The notes under the pieces were generated by a model. The model was not told where the DNA came from, searched no databases, and saw only the letters and a program-made list of their open reading frames with translations. This document shows, piece by piece, positions 19,972 through 30,457 of a stretch of DNA of 64,000 nt. Source of the stretch: Proteus vulgaris (lineage in GTDB: Bacteria > Pseudomonadota > Gammaproteobacteria > Enterobacterales > Enterobacteriaceae); assembly GCF_023100685.1 (NCBI RefSeq), contig NZ_CP090064.1:558001-622000 (forward strand). The letters are read 5' to 3'. Every line of letters begins with the position of its first letter. Position 1 is the first letter of the stretch. Made by a program: the position numbers and the translations under genes.

Positions 19972-21033
19972 ATGCAGGTAACAAGGAAACAAGAACGCCT
20001 TATTCGCCAAGCACTTGATAAATGGCAGCAATCTGGTGAGATTTCAGAACAAGAACATCAGCAATTAGGAAGTACGTTGCAATGCATTCCCTTTGATTGG
20101 AAACGGTTGAGTCGTTACGCGTTTTGGATAGCGATTGCGTGCTTGATTATTGCTGTTGGTAGTATCTTTAGTGATAGCGCATTAGTTTATTATTTAATTG
20201 AAATTTTTAGTGTTTCTGAAATTATGCGTGTGATATCTCCAGCACTTATTGCCTGCATACTTTATTTTTGGGGATTTAAACGTCAGCGAAAAGAAACACA
20301 ATGGCATTACAGTACTGAATTTATTCTCTTTTTAGGTGTGATGTTTACCGCTATTTTTCTTTGGCAACTAGGAGAATTGCTGGATACGGGAAGTGGTCAT
20401 ATTGCCCCTCTCTTTTTAATTGGTTGTGTGATTTATGGTGTGATTGGTTTTATCAGTCGTTCCTCGTTGGTGTGGTTATTTTTCTTACTGATGTTAGGGA
20501 ATTGGTTTGGCGCTGAAACGGGTTATATGTCAGGTTGGGGCGCTTATTGGTTAGGGATGAACTATCCTATTCGTTTCGTTCTCTTTGGTGCAGTATTATT
20601 AGCGGGCTGTTATTTCTTACAAAATGTGTTGGCACACCGTCGTTTATTTACCATGACAAAAATAATGGGACTTACTTATCTCTTTATTGCGTTATGGATA
20701 ATGTCTATTTTTGGTAATTATGATCCTGATACTTGGTATCGTACTTCAAGTGTGAATTTGTTACCTTGGGCACTGTTATTTGGTATTGTTTCCGTTATTT
20801 GTATCTATATCAGTCTTAAAACCGATGATGGCATGTTAAGAGGCTTTGGCCTGACATTCCTAGGTATTAATCTTTACACTCGTTTTTTTGAATATTTCTG
20901 GGATAGCTTACACAGTGCGATTTTCTTCTTTATTTTAGCGATTTCATTGGTTTTAATTGGACGGAAAGCTGAAAAAATTTGGCATGCTGTTGAACATAAT
21001 TCACTCGCGAATAAACCGAATAAAAATGAATAA
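19972..21033 (+). CDS. DUF2157-family integral membrane protein
   Basis: The 353-residue protein begins with a soluble helical segment (residues 1-45, RKQERLIRQALDKWQQSGEISEQEHQQL) typical of DUF2157. About ten hydrophobic helices follow to about residue 335, with a basic tail. Function of the family is unknown. AAGGAA lies seven bases ahead of the ATG. It is followed 37 bases later by a small CPCC protein gene on the same strand, so the two may be co-transcribed. Confidence 0.75.
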   Translation: MQVTRKQERLIRQALDKWQQSGEISEQEHQQLGSTLQCIPFDWKRLSRYAFWIAIACLIIAVGSIFSDSALVYYLIEIFSVSEIMRVISPALIACILYFWGFKRQRKETQWHYSTEFILFLGVMFTAIFLWQLGELLDTGSGHIAPLFLIGCVIYGVIGFISRSSLVWLFFLLMLGNWFGAETGYMSGWGAYWLGMNYPIRFVLFGAVLLAGCYFLQNVLAHRRLFTMTKIMGLTYLFIALWIMSIFGNYDPDTWYRTSSVNLLPWALLFGIVSVICIYISLKTDDGMLRGFGLTFLGINLYTRFFEYFWDSLHSAIFFFILAISLVLIGRKAEKIWHAVEHNSLANKPNKNE

Positions 21034-21070
21034 AATTTCGCTTTATTCGTTGTTGTAATAGGAGATTACT

Positions 21071-21319
21071 TTGATAGAGAAACGCAGTTGTCACCTTCCA
21101 CTCGAAGTGAGTTGTGTTGCTTGTCATTATCTTGTCTTTAAAGACAAAGATGAGGCCTTTTTTGAGATCTGTCCGGTTTGTGGCTGGCAAAATGATGGTA
21201 CTAAAGAAGGCGAATATAGCGGTTGTAATCACAGCACGTTAGAAGATTATCGTAATACAGAAAGTTTTCAAGAAAGTTGCTTACAAAGTGCGACATTTTA
21301 TATGAAATCTCCCTATTAG
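21071..21319 (+). CDS. Small cysteine-rich CPCC-type protein
   Basis: The 82-residue protein has two Cys pairs, CVAC (residues 15-18) and CPVCGWQND (about 34-42), resembling the CPCC cysteine-rich family with a rubredoxin-like zinc knuckle. It starts with TTG at 21071, preceded by AGGAG at good spacing. Partners and function are unknown. Such genes often occur singly or beside polymorphic toxin loci. Confidence 0.65.
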   Translation: MIEKRSCHLPLEVSCVACHYLVFKDKDEAFFEICPVCGWQNDGTKEGEYSGCNHSTLEDYRNTESFQESCLQSATFYMKSPY

Positions 21320-21345
21320 CGGGTTATAGGGAGATTATGTGTGAG

Positions 21346-22416
21346 TTACGATTCTGGTTGGTATTCCGAAATAGTCACATCAACATTTAATTCATTACCC
21401 TCACGTAATAACGTAACGGGCAATACTGTGCCGGGGCGAGTCTCTGCAATATAGTCCATCATTTCCATGGCAGAAGTTGCAGGAGCATGGTTGATACTAA
21501 GAATGATATCACCTGTTTTTATGCCTGCTTTATCTGCTGGACTGTTTGGTGAGATCCGGAAAATACGTAGCCCTTGGATTTGTTTAATATCAGTATTTGA
21601 CGAGCGAATTCTTGGTAATTCTTTAGCTGTGATACCGATAAAACCACGAATAACACGACCATCACGGATAAGTTTATTCATGATTTTTACAGCCAATTCG
21701 GTTGGAATAGCAAAGCCTAAGCCTTCAGCACTTGGGCGATACCCATTGTAGGTTCCTGAGTCAAACGTCATGGTATTAATACCCACAAGTTCGCCCTCTG
21801 TATTAATAAGTGCTCCACCTGAGTTGCCTTCATTAATTGAGGCATCTGTTTGTAGAAAATTTTGGTAACGTGTTGGACTTAACCCCACCCGGCCTGTTGC
21901 ACTAATTATCCCTTGAGTAATGGTTTGCCCAATATTAAATGGGTTACCAATAGCAAGTACAACATCTCCTACATGTGAGATCCGTTTACTATTAATAGGG
22001 ATCGTCGGAAGTTTCTCTGCATCGATTTTTAAAACGGCTAAATCAGTTAAAGGATCGGAACCAACAAGTAAGCCTTCATAAAGATCACCATTTTGTAATG
22101 CAACAATAATCTGATCAGCATTATTAATAACATGTTGATTTGTTAGAATATAACCTCGCCCATCCATAATAACGCCAGCACCTAAAGAGGTCAGTTCGCG
22201 ACCTTCTTGAGAAAAGCTTCCCATGGTACTGCTATAAACATTGACGACTGCAGGGGCAGCACGACGTACCGCCGTATTGTAGCTAAACGGCGCATTGAGA
22301 AAATCACCATTAATAAGGTGTTCAATAAAAATAGGACGAATCGAAGGGACTGCAATCAAAAGAATTGCTGCTGTTAAAAGGCCAATCAGTGTCGATCGCA
22401 GTAACTTAGTTAACAT
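21346..22416 (-). CDS. degS: Outer-membrane stress sensor protease DegS
   Basis: This 356-residue HtrA-family protease has an N-terminal membrane anchor (about residues 8-26), a trypsin-like domain with His95 (LTNQHV), Asp125 (DPLTDLAVL) and Ser199 (GNSGGA), and one PDZ domain (about 255-350). DegS senses unfolded porin C-termini in the periplasm and makes the first cut in RseA, releasing sigma-E. Length equals E. coli DegS (355). It follows degQ on the same strand after a terminator, so it has its own promoter. Confidence 0.97.
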   Translation of the reverse strand: MLTKLLRSTLIGLLTAAILLIAVPSIRPIFIEHLINGDFLNAPFSYNTAVRRAAPAVVNVYSSTMGSFSQEGRELTSLGAGVIMDGRGYILTNQHVINNADQIIVALQNGDLYEGLLVGSDPLTDLAVLKIDAEKLPTIPINSKRISHVGDVVLAIGNPFNIGQTITQGIISATGRVGLSPTRYQNFLQTDASINEGNSGGALINTEGELVGINTMTFDSGTYNGYRPSAEGLGFAIPTELAVKIMNKLIRDGRVIRGFIGITAKELPRIRSSNTDIKQIQGLRIFRISPNSPADKAGIKTGDIILSINHAPATSAMEMMDYIAETRPGTVLPVTLLREGNELNVDVTISEYQPES

Positions 22417-22551
22417 AAAAATCCTGTATTTATGTCTGACCGTGAGATTATTTGCGTAGCAGTGATGAGAATAGCATAGTTTAACTTATGAAAGCATCGC
22501 TCAGTGCATAATATCCTATTTTAAGCTAATGACTCTTATCAAAAATTAACA

Positions 22552-22586
22552 TAAAAAAAAGCCCTATAATCAATATTACAGGGCTA
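22552..22586 (-). terminator. Rho-independent terminator of degQ
   Basis: On the minus strand AGCCCT (22585-22580) pairs with AGGGCT (22565-22560), extended by A/T pairs, and is followed by eight T residues (22560-22553). Confidence 0.9.
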
Positions 22587-22623
22587 AGGAAATCAATAAA
22601 TTAGATAGGTGAAAGCTTACTTC

Positions 22624-24015
22624 TTAGCGCGGTGTATTACGTAACAGCAGGTAAATTTCATCATTACCACGCTGTATGTTTAATGCAAGAACAGGGGGTT
22701 TAGCATCAATGGCTTTACGTAAATCGCCTAATGATGCTATTGGCGTATTATTGATACCAATAATCAGGTCGCCTTTCTGTAAACCAGATGCCGCCGCCGC
22801 TGAATCTTTCTCTACAGAATCTACAGCAACAGCTTTGACTTGTTTGTTTAAGTAGTTACTTAATGTGGCGCCTTGTAGTGCAGGAGAGAAGTTATCTGCG
22901 CGTGTTGCATCTGCTGATTGTTTCTCTAATGTCACTTTGACATCCATTGGTTTACCTTGACGGATTAAGCCAATCAGAATTTCTTTACCTGGAGGTGTTG
23001 TTCCAACCTTAGCTCGTAACTCTGCAAAGCTATTGATACGTTTTCCATCAACAGAAATTAAAACGTCACCCGGTTTAATACCTGCTTTTGCTGCGGATGA
23101 ATCAGGTAAAACTTCGCTGACAAAAGCACCACGTTGTGCATCAATATTAAAGGATTTCGCCAGATCAGAATTCATTTCTGTGCCACGAATACCTAAAATA
23201 CCACGTTTAACTTCGCCATGAGAGATCAGTTGTTGGCTAAGATCTCGTGCCATATTACTTGGGATTGCAAAGCCGATACCGATATTGCCGCCTCCTGGTG
23301 CTAAAATAGCGGTGTTAATTCCGATTAACTCACCATTTAAGTTAACTAATGCACCACCAGAGTTACCACGGTTGATAGAAGCATCTGTTTGAATAAAGTT
23401 CTCTAAACCCTCAAGATTTAAGCCACTACGGCCTAACGCGGAAATAATACCGGATGTTGCGGTTTGACCTAAACCAAATGGATTACCGACAGCAACAGCA
23501 AAGTCACCAACGCGCAGTTGGTCTGAGTCCGCCATTTTTATTGCTGTTAAATTTGTTGGTTTTTCAATTTGCAGTAAGGCGATATCTGTTTGTGGATCGC
23601 TACCAATTAATTTGGCGCTAAATTCACGACCATCATTAATTTGTAGTTGAATTTTATCTGCACCATCAACAACGTGGTTATTGGTTAATACATAGCCTTT
23701 TTGTGCATCAATAATGACGCCTGAGCCTAAGCCTTCAAAAGGGCGAATACTTTGTTGTTGTGATGGAAAGTTAGGACCAAAGAAAAATTTAAACTCTTCA
23801 GGCACTTGTTGGCTTTGTACTCGTGTTCCTGAAACATGCACACTGACAACGGCTGGTAGCACTTTTTCTAACATAGGTGCAAGGCTTGGGAGTTGTTCTC
23901 CCGACGGCATAACTGCAGGTAATGCAGCCATGCTGGTTGCTGGGATAGTTGAGAGTGAAAGTCCGACACTCATTGCTAATGCACTAAGTAATAATTTTCT
24001 TTTTTTAGTCAACAT
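22624..24015 (-). CDS. degQ: Periplasmic serine protease/chaperone DegQ
   Basis: The 463-residue HtrA protein has a signal peptide (cleavage near TSMA|ALPA), catalytic His114 (LTNNHV), Asp144 (DPQTDIALL) and Ser219 (GNSGGA), and two PDZ domains (about 265-355 and 370-460). The short LA loop (residues 64-92, about QSQQVPEEFKFFFG) is more like DegQ than DegP, which has a longer Gln-rich loop. It degrades misfolded periplasmic proteins. Neighbouring degS and zapG match the E. coli degQ locus. Confidence 0.95.
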   Translation of the reverse strand: MLTKKRKLLLSALAMSVGLSLSTIPATSMAALPAVMPSGEQLPSLAPMLEKVLPAVVSVHVSGTRVQSQQVPEEFKFFFGPNFPSQQQSIRPFEGLGSGVIIDAQKGYVLTNNHVVDGADKIQLQINDGREFSAKLIGSDPQTDIALLQIEKPTNLTAIKMADSDQLRVGDFAVAVGNPFGLGQTATSGIISALGRSGLNLEGLENFIQTDASINRGNSGGALVNLNGELIGINTAILAPGGGNIGIGFAIPSNMARDLSQQLISHGEVKRGILGIRGTEMNSDLAKSFNIDAQRGAFVSEVLPDSSAAKAGIKPGDVLISVDGKRINSFAELRAKVGTTPPGKEILIGLIRQGKPMDVKVTLEKQSADATRADNFSPALQGATLSNYLNKQVKAVAVDSVEKDSAAAASGLQKGDLIIGINNTPIASLGDLRKAIDAKPPVLALNIQRGNDEIYLLLRNTPR

Positions 24016-24214
24016 GAATTAGAGTCTCTTGATACAGTTATCAAAATAAAATTTATTGCTCAAAATGAGCACGATGTCATTAAGACCTGTACTAACAAAG
24101 GAAAGTTCATTAAGACATGATGCACTTTGCTTTCTTTTACACGGATTTACAAGACAAAAGCTATCTTTAAAACCATAGCAAATAATTGCCATTTTATGGT
24201 ATTTAATAGAAAGA

Positions 24215-24241
24215 AAAACGCCACAATAAATGTGGCGTTTT
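24215..24241. terminator. Terminator after zapG
   Basis: AAAACGCCACA and TGTGGCGTTTT form a perfect 11-bp stem with a 5-base loop. On the minus strand it lies four bases after the zapG stop and runs into T-rich sequence. Confidence 0.9.
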
Positions 24242-24245
24242 AGTA

Positions 24246-24650
24246 TTAATTGTCTTTTTTATCTGTAGGTCTGAACAATCCAGATGCCCCTTCGGAATAA
24301 TCACGAGGTGGCATTTTTATTGGGGATTGATCATTTGCTGCTTCAGATTCACTTAATCGGTAATTAAATGGATTATCTTGAGCTGGCATATCTGGCATGA
24401 GCTCATTAGAGCTTTTTGCCATATGTTGGTAAAGCTGACGGTAATCTCTCGCCATGTTATCTAATAGTTCAGCGCTTCTAGCAAAGTGGCTGACAAGCTC
24501 ATTGCGATAAGTATCCAGTTCTTCTTTTTTTGTATCTAACTCTGCTTTTATAGCATCTTGTTGGCGAAGGGTGCTGTTACCGTAACGCATTGCGAGTGCG
24601 CCGATAATAAGACCTACAACTAATCCAATCAGTGCATAAACCCAAACCAT
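24246..24650 (-). CDS. zapG: Z-ring-associated inner-membrane protein ZapG (YhcB)
   Basis: The 134-residue DUF1043 protein has an N-terminal transmembrane segment (residues 3-21, WVYALIGLVVGLIIGALAM), a coiled coil (about 28-80) and a disordered tail with the conserved NPFNYR motif. It links envelope synthesis and cell division and affects envelope integrity in E. coli. It is divergent from zapE with a short gap, as in E. coli. Confidence 0.94.
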   Translation of the reverse strand: MVWVYALIGLVVGLIIGALAMRYGNSTLRQQDAIKAELDTKKEELDTYRNELVSHFARSAELLDNMARDYRQLYQHMAKSSNELMPDMPAQDNPFNYRLSESEAANDQSPIKMPPRDYSEGASGLFRPTDKKDN

Positions 24651-24853
24651 GGCAACTCCTTTTCATCTAATAGTGAGGACGATGGATTCTTATAACATCA
24701 TAACCGCTAAAAGGCATGGGTGGAATAATATCCTTAAGCTTAATATGAAATTCCTGTGTTACGTTGATGTTAAAACAATTCTTAATGCTTATAATAGAGA
24801 CATTCGACAGACACAACCTAGTATGTCAGAAAATTAAGGATAAGAGGGCATTC

Positions 24854-25969
24854 ATGACTGTTAGTACGCCGTTATCACTTTATGAAGCCGCATTGATGCA
24901 AGGTGATTATCAACCTGACGATGTTCAGCGAAAAACTGTTCTCCATCTTCAACAGATATACCATGCATTATTAAAAGAGACTCCACCAGAAAAAAATTCG
25001 TTAACACAACGATTGTTCGGGCGAATTCGCACAAAAAAACAGCTTGTTGCACCAGAACGTGGTTTATATATGTGGGGCGGAGTGGGACGAGGTAAAACAT
25101 GGCTTATGGATATGTTTTATCAAAGTTTACCAACAGAGCGAAAGTTGCGACTCCACTTTCATCGTTTTATGTTACGTGTTCAAGAAGAACTAAAAAGTTT
25201 ACAAGGACAAGAAGATCCACTAGAAATTATTGCTGATGGCTTTAAAGCACAAACAGATGTACTTTGTTTTGATGAGTTTTTTGTTTCTGATATTACGGAT
25301 GCCATGATTTTAGGCACGTTATTAGAAGCGTTATTTGCCAGAGGGATCACTCTAGTCGCAACATCGAATATTCCTCCTGACGAGCTTTATCGCAACGGAT
25401 TACAGCGTTCTCGTTTTTTACCTGCAATAGAACAAATCAAACATCATTGCGACATTTTAAATGTTGATGCAGGTATTGATTATCGTTTAAGAACGTTAAC
25501 ACAAGCACATCTTTTCTTATCCCCATTAAGTGATAAAAACCGTCAAGAAATGGAGAGGGTTTTTTCTCACTTAGTCACCAGTGAACCACAAACCGATGTG
25601 ACTTTAACCATTAATCATCGGCCGATGAAAGTCAGAAAAGTCGCTAATGGTGTACTGGCAGTTAATTTTGCAACCTTATGTGTGGAAGCGCGTAGCCAGC
25701 TTGATTACATCGAGCTTTCTAAGCATTATCATACAGTTCTATTACATGAAATGACGCAAATGAACGCGTTAAATGAAGATGTTGCTCGTCGGTTTTTAGC
25801 ATTAGTTGATGAATTTTATGAACGTAGAGTGAAACTGATTATCAATGCCGATGTTGAAATGAATGCGATTTACCAAGGTGATTTTTTACAGTTTGAATAT
25901 CAGCGTTGCCTTTCTCGTTTGCAAGAGATGCAAAGTGAAGAATATTTGGTGCAACCTCATCTTGCTTAA
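24854..25969 (+). CDS. zapE: Cell division ATPase ZapE
   Basis: The 371-residue AFG1-type AAA+ ATPase has Walker A GGVGRGKTW, Walker B CFDEFFVSD and sensor motif ATSNIPPDELY. E. coli ZapE is 375 residues and regulates Z-ring dynamics under stress. The frame is open 30 codons further upstream, but ATG 24854 follows AGAGGG and gives the family start, so it was chosen. Confidence 0.95.
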   Translation: MTVSTPLSLYEAALMQGDYQPDDVQRKTVLHLQQIYHALLKETPPEKNSLTQRLFGRIRTKKQLVAPERGLYMWGGVGRGKTWLMDMFYQSLPTERKLRLHFHRFMLRVQEELKSLQGQEDPLEIIADGFKAQTDVLCFDEFFVSDITDAMILGTLLEALFARGITLVATSNIPPDELYRNGLQRSRFLPAIEQIKHHCDILNVDAGIDYRLRTLTQAHLFLSPLSDKNRQEMERVFSHLVTSEPQTDVTLTINHRPMKVRKVANGVLAVNFATLCVEARSQLDYIELSKHYHTVLLHEMTQMNALNEDVARRFLALVDEFYERRVKLIINADVEMNAIYQGDFLQFEYQRCLSRLQEMQSEEYLVQPHLA

Positions 25970-26202
25970 TGTTTAATTCTTGAAGAAAGTCATCTTTCAT
26001 TATGGTAGGATGGCGCAGGTTAAGTTGCTTGATGTTTTTTTATATGAAAATAGAAAGCATTAGGCAGCTTACAAACGCTCTGGAAAGGAACAATTCTTCT
26101 CTTCAGGTAGCAAGAATTTATCAGTCAAATCAGAAAAAAGTGCTAAATTCGTTTTTTTCACTGAAATATTGAAAAAGAATTCAATTGTTTTTCAATTATG
26201 AC

Positions 26203-26832
<630 letters not shown>

Positions 26833-26844
26833 TCGGGATAATAG

Positions 26845-27240
<396 letters not shown>

Positions 27241-27272
27241 TTTGTTATCTTTTAGATATCAATTTGATGTTG

Positions 27273-27306
27273 AAAACCCGTCTTCACAGGCGGGTTTTTT
27301 ATTTTT
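27273..27306 (+). terminator. Terminator of rplM-rpsI
   Basis: AAAACCCG pairs with CGGGTTTT around a 10-base loop, followed by TTTATTTTT. Confidence 0.9.
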
Positions 27307-27897
27307 GATTAATTTGTGTTTATTGATAATAAAAACATAATCTTGCTAATGTATTAAGACGATAGTCACGAAAACAGGTGTTATGTAAGATAACCAAACG
27401 ATTAAAAAACCCATTTTTTGGATATTTAATCTAAATAATTTTATTTTTTAATATTATAATCTTACTTTTAAGGCAATGTGGCATATTATATTGAATTATT
27501 TGCATGAGCCCCCCTAAGTAACATGAATTCTGGTAGAATAACGGACTTCGGTGTCTTTCTTTCTCTAATTTCACAATGTTGCCGATGGTGTATCAACAAT
27601 AGTGTCTGTTATTCATTTTAAAGCAATACCAAAATTATTATCACAATAATGATTGTTGAATGATTATTTTGGTATTACTTGATAATGATATGTGCCGCAA
27701 AGACAGGTGAGTTTTTAACTCTGTAGAATAAGATTATCCCGCGATAACACTTTTTATACAGGTAGTTACCCAATGTAGTTAATAACTTAGAGACTTATTT
27801 AAGTTAACTGCGTTTGTGTGCTTGTCTTTTAGGAATGGGGAAATGGAAAAGGTATTGTGCCAATTCATTTCTTTAATTGATTAACTTGGAGGTTTTC
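27307..27897 (+). other. Long AT-rich region upstream of sspA
   Basis: Almost 600 bases with no supported gene. It carries the interrupted inverted repeat at 27625-27676. Near the end TTGGAGG lies seven bases before the sspA ATG. The sspA promoter must lie here but no convincing -35/-10 pair could be singled out. Confidence 0.5.
27625..27676. repeat. Interrupted inverted repeat upstream of sspA
   Basis: AATACCAAAAT (27625-27635) and ATTTTGGTATT (27666-27676) are exact reverse complements. The 30-base loop contains a smaller CAAT-AATG-ATTG hairpin. It could be a regulator site, an mRNA structure or a short palindromic element. Confidence 0.55.
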
Positions 27898-28539
27898 ATG
27901 GCTGTCGCTGCCAACAAACGTTCGGTAATGACTTTGTTTTCCGGTCCGACTGATATTTTCAGCCATCAGGTCAGAATTGTCCTAGCGGAGAAAGGTGTCA
28001 GTGTTGAAATTGAACAGGTTGAAGCTGGTAATCTTCCACAGGATCTTATCGATCTGAACCCTTACCAAAGTGTGCCGACTTTGGTCGATCGTGAGCTGAC
28101 TCTGTATGATTCACGTATCATCATGGAATACCTTGATGAGCGCTTCCCTCATCCTCCTTTAATGCCAGTTTATCCAGTTGCTCGTGGTAGCAGCCGTTTA
28201 ATGATGCATCGCATCGAGCATGATTGGTATTCTCTAATGAACACCATTGAGAAAGGAACAGAACAACAAGCCAATGCAGCTCGCAAACAGTTAGCTGAAG
28301 AGCTACTGGCTGTATCGCCTGTGTTTAAAGAATATCCTTACTTTATGAGTGAAGAATTCAGCTTGGTAGATTGCTATTTAGCTCCGCTTCTATGGCGTTT
28401 ACCAGTATTAGGCGTGGATTTAAGTGGTGCAGGTGCTAAAGATGTACAAATTTATATGCAACGTGTTTTTGAGCGTGATTCTTTCCTCGCCTCATTAACC
28501 GAAGCAGAGCGTGAGATGCGCTTACCTTCAAGAGGGTAA
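27898..28539 (+). CDS. sspA: Stringent starvation protein A
   Basis: The 213-residue glutathione-S-transferase-fold protein has the SspA N-terminus MAVAANKRSVMTLFSGPTD and a near-invariant SLVDCYLAPLLWRLP block. It binds RNA polymerase and lowers H-NS levels in stationary phase, activating acid-resistance and virulence genes. ATG 27898 is preceded by TTGGAGG; an upstream in-frame start seven codons earlier was rejected. Confidence 0.97.
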   Translation: MAVAANKRSVMTLFSGPTDIFSHQVRIVLAEKGVSVEIEQVEAGNLPQDLIDLNPYQSVPTLVDRELTLYDSRIIMEYLDERFPHPPLMPVYPVARGSSRLMMHRIEHDWYSLMNTIEKGTEQQANAARKQLAEELLAVSPVFKEYPYFMSEEFSLVDCYLAPLLWRLPVLGVDLSGAGAKDVQIYMQRVFERDSFLASLTEAEREMRLPSRG

Positions 28540-28545
28540 TAAAGT

Positions 28546-29055
28546 ATGGAGATTATGGATATGTCTCCGCGTCGTCCGCATTTATTACGTGCGCATTATG
28601 ACTGGATCATTGAAAACGAATTAACACCACATTTAGTTGTTGATGTGAATATTGATGGTGTTCAAGTTCCAATGGAATATGCGCATGACGGTCAAATTGT
28701 ACTAAATATTTCATCTCGTGCTGTAGATAGCTTAGAGTTAACACCGTATCAGGTTTTATTTAGTGCAAGTTTTGGTGGCATACCTCGTAAAGTGCGAGTG
28801 CCTATGGCTGCTATTATGGCTATTTATGCGAGAGAAAACGGTGCGGGAATGATGTTTGAGCCAGAGCCAGCTTATGAATCTGGTGCATCATTACAGTTTG
28901 CTGAAGATGAAAGTGAAGAGAATACTTTAACGCCTGTTAATGAAGGCTTATCGCTTGTCACTGATGGTACGGTAGAAACCGATACATCTTCACCGGATGA
29001 TGATCCTGAGCCACCTCGTCCAACAGGCCGTCCGTCATTACGTGTTGTGAAATAA
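28546..29055 (+). CDS. sspB: ClpXP protease specificity-enhancing factor SspB
   Basis: The 169-residue protein has a substrate-binding domain (about residues 8-115, SPRRPHLLRAHYDW and GQIVLNISSRAV), an acidic flexible linker and the C-terminal ClpX-docking peptide RPSLRVVK. It tethers ssrA-tagged proteins to ClpXP. AGAGGG ahead of ATG 28546 supports that start, though ATG 28555 is closer to the E. coli start. It lies six bases after sspA. Confidence 0.96.
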   Translation: MEIMDMSPRRPHLLRAHYDWIIENELTPHLVVDVNIDGVQVPMEYAHDGQIVLNISSRAVDSLELTPYQVLFSASFGGIPRKVRVPMAAIMAIYARENGAGMMFEPEPAYESGASLQFAEDESEENTLTPVNEGLSLVTDGTVETDTSSPDDDPEPPRPTGRPSLRVVK

Positions 29056-29079
29056 GAGAGTATCTTATTTGTATGAATG

Positions 29080-29112
29080 AAAAGCCCAGTTTACTTGAAC
29101 TGGGCTTTTTTT
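29080..29112 (+). terminator. Terminator of sspAB
   Basis: AAAGCCCAGTT pairs with AACTGGGCTTT around a 6-base loop, followed by a T-tract. Confidence 0.92.
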
Positions 29113-29116
29113 ATGT

Positions 29117-29152
29117 ACAAAAAAAGCACTCTATATTGCTATAGAGCGCTTT
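29117..29152 (-). terminator. Terminator of the dcuC-abgA-like operon
   Basis: On the minus strand AAAGCGCTCTATA pairs with TATAGAGTGCTTT (one G-T pair) around a 4-base loop, followed by a T-tract. Confidence 0.88.
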
Positions 29153-29174
29153 ATTGAATTGCATTACTGAAAAA

Positions 29175-30449
29175 CTATTTCAGTAGCTCTTCTAAACAGC
29201 CTGTGTAAAGATTAACAGCAGTCATTAATTGTTTTTCATCGAAATCAAAGCCTGCTTGGTGGTGACCTGCAGTTCTATCGGCACCAACAACGAAATACAG
29301 TGATTTACCACCACAGCGTTGTACACGTTTTGCTAATACAGTCGCATCTTCACTTCCCCCAAATGGGCGAGTAGCAACGGCGGTTAACTCTGCATGTTTA
29401 CCAACGACTTTGGTCATGACATCAATGAGTTCTTGGTCGTTTGTGAGGTCAACGGCTTCACCCATAATTTCGCTTTCCATTTCTAACTGGAAGCTATGCG
29501 CTGCACCTTCAGCCATACGTACTGCATTGGCAGCCATAAAACTGTTGATCTCTTCATTTTCACCGCGAACTTCAATTTGCATTTCAGCATTAGCTGGAGT
29601 GACATTACGGCCTTCACCGGCTTTTAATACACCGATGTTGATACGTGACATCCCTTTACCATGGCGAGAAATACCCAGCATTTGTGTTGCTGCGTGGCAA
29701 GCGCCAGCTAATGCATTACGACCTAATTCTGGCTCTGCACCTGCGTGAGATGGCGCACCTTTAAAACGGAAGTCATATTTAGTAGTACATAAGAAATGTG
29801 TTGGATTAATAACAATTTCACCACTATTTGCGATAAAGCCTAAGTGCGCCCCTAAGAAGTAATCGGCATCATCTGCGATACCACTTTCAGCCATCGCACG
29901 AGCACCACGAACACCTTCTTCAGCTGGTTGGAATAAGATTTTAACTTTACCAACAACTTTATCTTTATTTTCAACTAACCAGTGAGCAACACCTAAACCG
30001 ATAGAAATGTGTCCATCGTGACCACAGGCGTGCATTTCGCCAGCGTGACAAGAAGCAAAGTTCTCGGCATGAGGACGGTGTTTAGCTTCTGTTGCTTCGT
30101 TAACACCCACACAGTCGATATCAAAACGCAGAGCTACAGTTGGACCTGCTTTTCCGCTATCAAAGATAGCCACACAACCTGTTAGTTCTTTCATTTCATC
30201 AAGTAGAGCTTCATCAACTTTATGCTCTCTTGCAACAGCTAGGCCTTTTTCAACAACTTGACGACGGCGGCCAAAAGCAAACTCTTGATTGATAACGTCT
30301 GGGCCAACTTTAACTTCTAAACCTAAGCTACGTAATTCTTTGACAATTTTCGCTGTGGTTAAAAATTCTGACCAACCAATTTCTGGGTATTGGTGAAACT
30401 CACGACGCCATTTTATTAATTTTTCTAGTGTAATTGCTGACATATTCAT
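29175..30449 (-). CDS. M20D-family amidohydrolase, AbgA-like
   Basis: This 424-residue zinc-dependent M20D peptidase resembles the A subunit of p-aminobenzoyl-glutamate hydrolase. Motifs: RREFHQYPEIGW at the N-terminus, CGHDGH (metal ligands), PAEEG and GGSEDATVL; a dimerisation domain fills the middle. It hydrolyses an amide or N-acyl bond, with substrate not determined. No abgB-like second subunit is adjacent, so it is either a homomeric amidohydrolase or has a distant partner. It starts eight bases after the upstream DcuC-type carrier, implying uptake and hydrolysis of one substrate. Confidence 0.82.
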   Translation of the reverse strand: MNMSAITLEKLIKWRREFHQYPEIGWSEFLTTAKIVKELRSLGLEVKVGPDVINQEFAFGRRRQVVEKGLAVAREHKVDEALLDEMKELTGCVAIFDSGKAGPTVALRFDIDCVGVNEATEAKHRPHAENFASCHAGEMHACGHDGHISIGLGVAHWLVENKDKVVGKVKILFQPAEEGVRGARAMAESGIADDADYFLGAHLGFIANSGEIVINPTHFLCTTKYDFRFKGAPSHAGAEPELGRNALAGACHAATQMLGISRHGKGMSRINIGVLKAGEGRNVTPANAEMQIEVRGENEEINSFMAANAVRMAEGAAHSFQLEMESEIMGEAVDLTNDQELIDVMTKVVGKHAELTAVATRPFGGSEDATVLAKRVQRCGGKSLYFVVGADRTAGHHQAGFDFDEKQLMTAVNLYTGCLEELLK

Positions 30450-30457
30450 TTCTCCAC

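Noticed and set aside
22624..24015. Assignment as degP instead of degQ
   Set aside because: The LA-loop region is short, the neighbours degS and zapG are those of degQ, and the length of 463 fits DegQ.
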